Assembly (NCBI RefSeq): GCF_007829885.1 | Contig: NZ_VIWW01000001.1 | Span: forward strand, 3,658,001-3,722,000 | Direction of reading: 5' to 3' | DNA from: Streptomyces brevispora | GTDB lineage: Bacteria > Actinomycetota > Actinomycetes > Streptomycetales > Streptomycetaceae | Length of the DNA: 64,000 bases | Shown: positions 62,276 to 64,000 of the stretch, one piece after another | How the letters are laid out: every line of letters starts with the position of its first letter | How positions within the stretch are numbered: the stretch's first letter is position 1 | Program-made: the position numbers and the translations under genes | Notes under the pieces: generated by a model | The model's input: the letters and a program-made list of their open reading frames with translations, nothing else | Told to the model about the DNA's origin: nothing | Database searches by the model: none

Positions 62276-63639
62276 TGACGTTGGCCGCCGAAATCGACAA
62301 GAACGGGACCAGTCCCGAGAAGCTTCTGGCACCGGTCCTGTCCGCCTTCTGGGACGAACCCGAGTCCTGGACCCTGGAGACCTACCGCCGCCACGAGGGC
62401 TACGAGGGGCTGCGCAAGGCCCTCGCCATGTCCCCGGACGACCTCATCGCGTACGTCAAGGACTCCGGTCTGCGCGGCCGCGGCGGCGCGGGCTTCCCCA
62501 CCGGGATGAAGTGGCAGTTCATCCCGCAGGGCGACGGCAAACCGCACTACCTGGTGGTCAACGCCGACGAGTCGGAGCCTGGGACCTGCAAGGACATCCC
62601 GCTCCTCTTCGCCAACCCGCACAGCCTCATCGAAGGCATCGTGATCGCCTGCTACGCGATCCGCTCCTCGCACGCCTTCATCTACCTGCGCGGCGAAGTC
62701 GTCCCCGTACTGCGGCGGCTGCACGAGGCCGTGCGCGAGGCGTACGAAGCGGGCTACCTCGGTACGGACATCATGGGCTCCGGACTCGATCTGGAACTCA
62801 CCGTGCACGCGGGCGCCGGCGCGTACATCTGCGGTGAGGAGACCGCACTGCTCGACTCGCTCGAAGGACGGCGCGGCCAGCCCCGGCTGCGGCCCCCCTT
62901 CCCCGCGGTCGCCGGTCTGTACGCCTGCCCCACCGTGGTGAACAACGTCGAGTCCATCGCCTCGGTTCCCGCGATCCTGAACAAGGGCAAGGACTGGTTC
63001 AAGTCGATGGGCAGCGAGAAGTCCCCGGGCTTCACGCTCTACTCGCTCAGCGGACACGTCGCGGGACCCGGCCAGTACGAGGCCCCGCTCGGCGTCACGC
63101 TGCGCCAGCTCCTCGACATCAGCGGCGGGATGCGCCCCGGCCACCGGCTCAAGTTCTGGACCCCGGGCGGCTCCTCCACCCCGATGTTCACCGAGGAGCA
63201 CCTCGACGTGCCCCTCGACTACGAGGGCGTCGGCGCCGCCGGTTCCATGCTCGGAACCAAGGCGCTCCAGTGCTTCGACGAGACGACCTGCGTCGTGCGG
63301 GCCGTCACCCGGTGGACCGAGTTCTACGCCCACGAGTCCTGCGGCAAGTGCACGCCGTGCCGTGAGGGCACCTACTGGCTCGTCCAGCTGCTCCGCGACA
63401 TCGAGGCCGGCAAGGGACAGATGTCCGACCTCGACAAGCTGAACGACATCGCCGACAACATCAACGGCAAGTCGTTCTGCGCCCTCGGCGACGGCGCCGC
63501 CTCGCCGATCTTCTCCTCGCTCAAGTACTTCCGCGAGGAGTACGAGCAGCACATCACGGGCAAGGGCTGCCCCTTCGATCCCGCCAAGTCGACCGTCTGG
63601 GCCGACGACAAGAACGCTCACCGGGGGGTGAACGCATGA
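62275..63639 (+). CDS. nuoF: NADH-quinone oxidoreductase subunit F
   Basis: A 454-residue NADH-oxidising subunit with FMN and cluster N3. NADH/FMN-binding sequence [45 protein letters not shown]3 ligands in [14 protein letters not shown] and [12 protein letters not shown] 62275 is preferred because AGGAGGGG ends five bases upstream; GTG 62272 would add one residue. It overlaps the nuoE stop and nuoG start. Confidence 0.95.
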   Translation: MTLAAEIDKNGTSPEKLLAPVLSAFWDEPESWTLETYRRHEGYEGLRKALAMSPDDLIAYVKDSGLRGRGGAGFPTGMKWQFIPQGDGKPHYLVVNADESEPGTCKDIPLLFANPHSLIEGIVIACYAIRSSHAFIYLRGEVVPVLRRLHEAVREAYEAGYLGTDIMGSGLDLELTVHAGAGAYICGEETALLDSLEGRRGQPRLRPPFPAVAGLYACPTVVNNVESIASVPAILNKGKDWFKSMGSEKSPGFTLYSLSGHVAGPGQYEAPLGVTLRQLLDISGGMRPGHRLKFWTPGGSSTPMFTEEHLDVPLDYEGVGAAGSMLGTKALQCFDETTCVVRAVTRWTEFYAHESCGKCTPCREGTYWLVQLLRDIEAGKGQMSDLDKLNDIADNINGKSFCALGDGAASPIFSSLKYFREEYEQHITGKGCPFDPAKSTVWADDKNAHRGVNA

Positions 63640-64000
63640 CAGTCACCACGAGTGCGCCCTCCGGGGGCGGCGAGGCGGCTCTCCCGCCCGAGGACCTCGT
63701 CACGCTGACCATCGACGGCATCGAGATCAGCGTGCCCAAGGGCACCCTGGTCATCCGGGCCGCCGAACTCCTCGGCATCGAGATCCCGCGCTTCTGCGAC
63801 CACCCGCTCCTCGACCCGGTCGGCGCCTGCCGCCAGTGCATCGTCGAGGTCGAGGGCCAGCGCAAGCCGATGGCGTCCTGCACCATCACCTGCACCGACG
63901 GCATGGTCGTCAAGTCGCAGATCACCTCGCCCGTCGCCGAGAAGGCGCAGAAGGGCGTGATGGAGCTGCTGCTGATCAACCATCCGCTGGACTGCCCCGT
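63636..64000 (+). CDS. nuoG: NADH-quinone oxidoreductase subunit G (3' end outside window)
   Basis: The first 121 codons of the 75-kDa-type subunit. The N-terminal [2Fe-2S] domain shows [22 protein letters not shown] and [11 protein letters not shown], giving the four Cys of N1b. The following [16 protein letters not shown] begins the His/Cys-ligated cluster domain. ATG 63636 overlaps the nuoF stop by 4 bp. The remainder of the operon is beyond the window. Confidence 0.95.
   Translation, partial: MTVTTSAPSGGGEAALPPEDLVTLTIDGIEISVPKGTLVIRAAELLGIEIPRFCDHPLLDPVGACRQCIVEVEGQRKPMASCTITCTDGMVVKSQITSPVAEKAQKGVMELLLINHPLDCP

Overview
The window is from a high-GC actinomycete, almost certainly a Streptomyces chromosome. 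The evidence is third-position GC bias, frequent GTG starts, 1- and 4-nt start/stop overlaps, AfsK/AfsR/AfsS-like regulators, a Scr1-type HTH plus DUF397 pair, futalosine-pathway menaquinone genes and a 14-subunit-type nuo operon. Nothing in it suggests a plasmid or prophage.

Layout. (1) 1-6.8 kb: SDR (partial), enoyl-CoA hydratase, ADP-forming acyl-CoA ligase, flavin monooxygenase, DoxX and DUF35 genes. (2) 6.8-10.1 kb: a deleted IS1380-type element and a second 205-bp copy of part of its transposase, flanking a secreted repeat protein. (3) 10.2-16.2 kb: thioesterase, DUF1707 protein, Scr1/DUF397 regulators, HtpX-PspAB, a collapsed P450/ferredoxin remnant and a PNPOx-like oxidase. (4) 16.3-20.3 kb: lipid-transfer thiolase, acyl-CoA dehydrogenase, F420-type reductase and a TetR regulator. 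(5) 20.6-34.1 kb: VOC protein, AfsK-like kinase with a beta-propeller, a thiolase-DUF35-hydratase operon, FadD ligase, an RHH/PIN toxin-antitoxin pair, then AfsS and AfsR. (6) 34.3-43.2 kb: amidohydrolase, MerR regulator, cold-shock protein, mqnA, a second Ser/Thr kinase, mqnC, a decayed amidohydrolase and a zincin. (7) 43.5-49.8 kb: a LuxR-type HTH protein, a lipoprotein/small secreted protein pair and a lipoprotein-adaptor-MacB-type ABC operon. (8) 49.8-58.4 kb: menG, GNAT, geranylgeranyl reductase, IS remnants, a second lipoprotein/secreted pair, transporter remnants and a C40 peptidase. (9) 58.4-64 kb: nuoABCDEF and the start of nuoG.

Two systems stand out. First, a 15-bp inverted repeat close to CTGACGG-N-CCGTCAG occurs at eight places over 30 kb. 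Each copy lies in front of a lipid or CoA-thioester catabolic gene or over the start codon of the TetR gene at 19608-20255. This points to a dispersed catabolic regulon controlled by that TetR protein; the substrate is unknown, but the Ltp-like thiolase + DUF35 + FadE + FadD + hydratase gene set resembles sterol/isoprenoid side-chain or ring catabolism. Second, two unlinked copies of a two-gene module share order, gene lengths (141 and 323 codons), intergenic distance (112 and 114 bp) and a strong hairpin between the genes. Each encodes a small secreted protein followed by a cysteine-rich lipoprotein, and one copy abuts a MacB-type exporter operon. The logic resembles an exported effector with an attenuated surface partner, but no function is established.

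The right part links menaquinone synthesis (mqnA, mqnC, menG, a MenJ-like reductase) to its main consumer, complex I, within 27 kb. A candidate Rex site lies in front of nuoA. Several genes are decayed (P450/ferredoxin, MFS, MMPL, two IS remnants), so the segment between conserved genes has seen repeated insertion and deletion.
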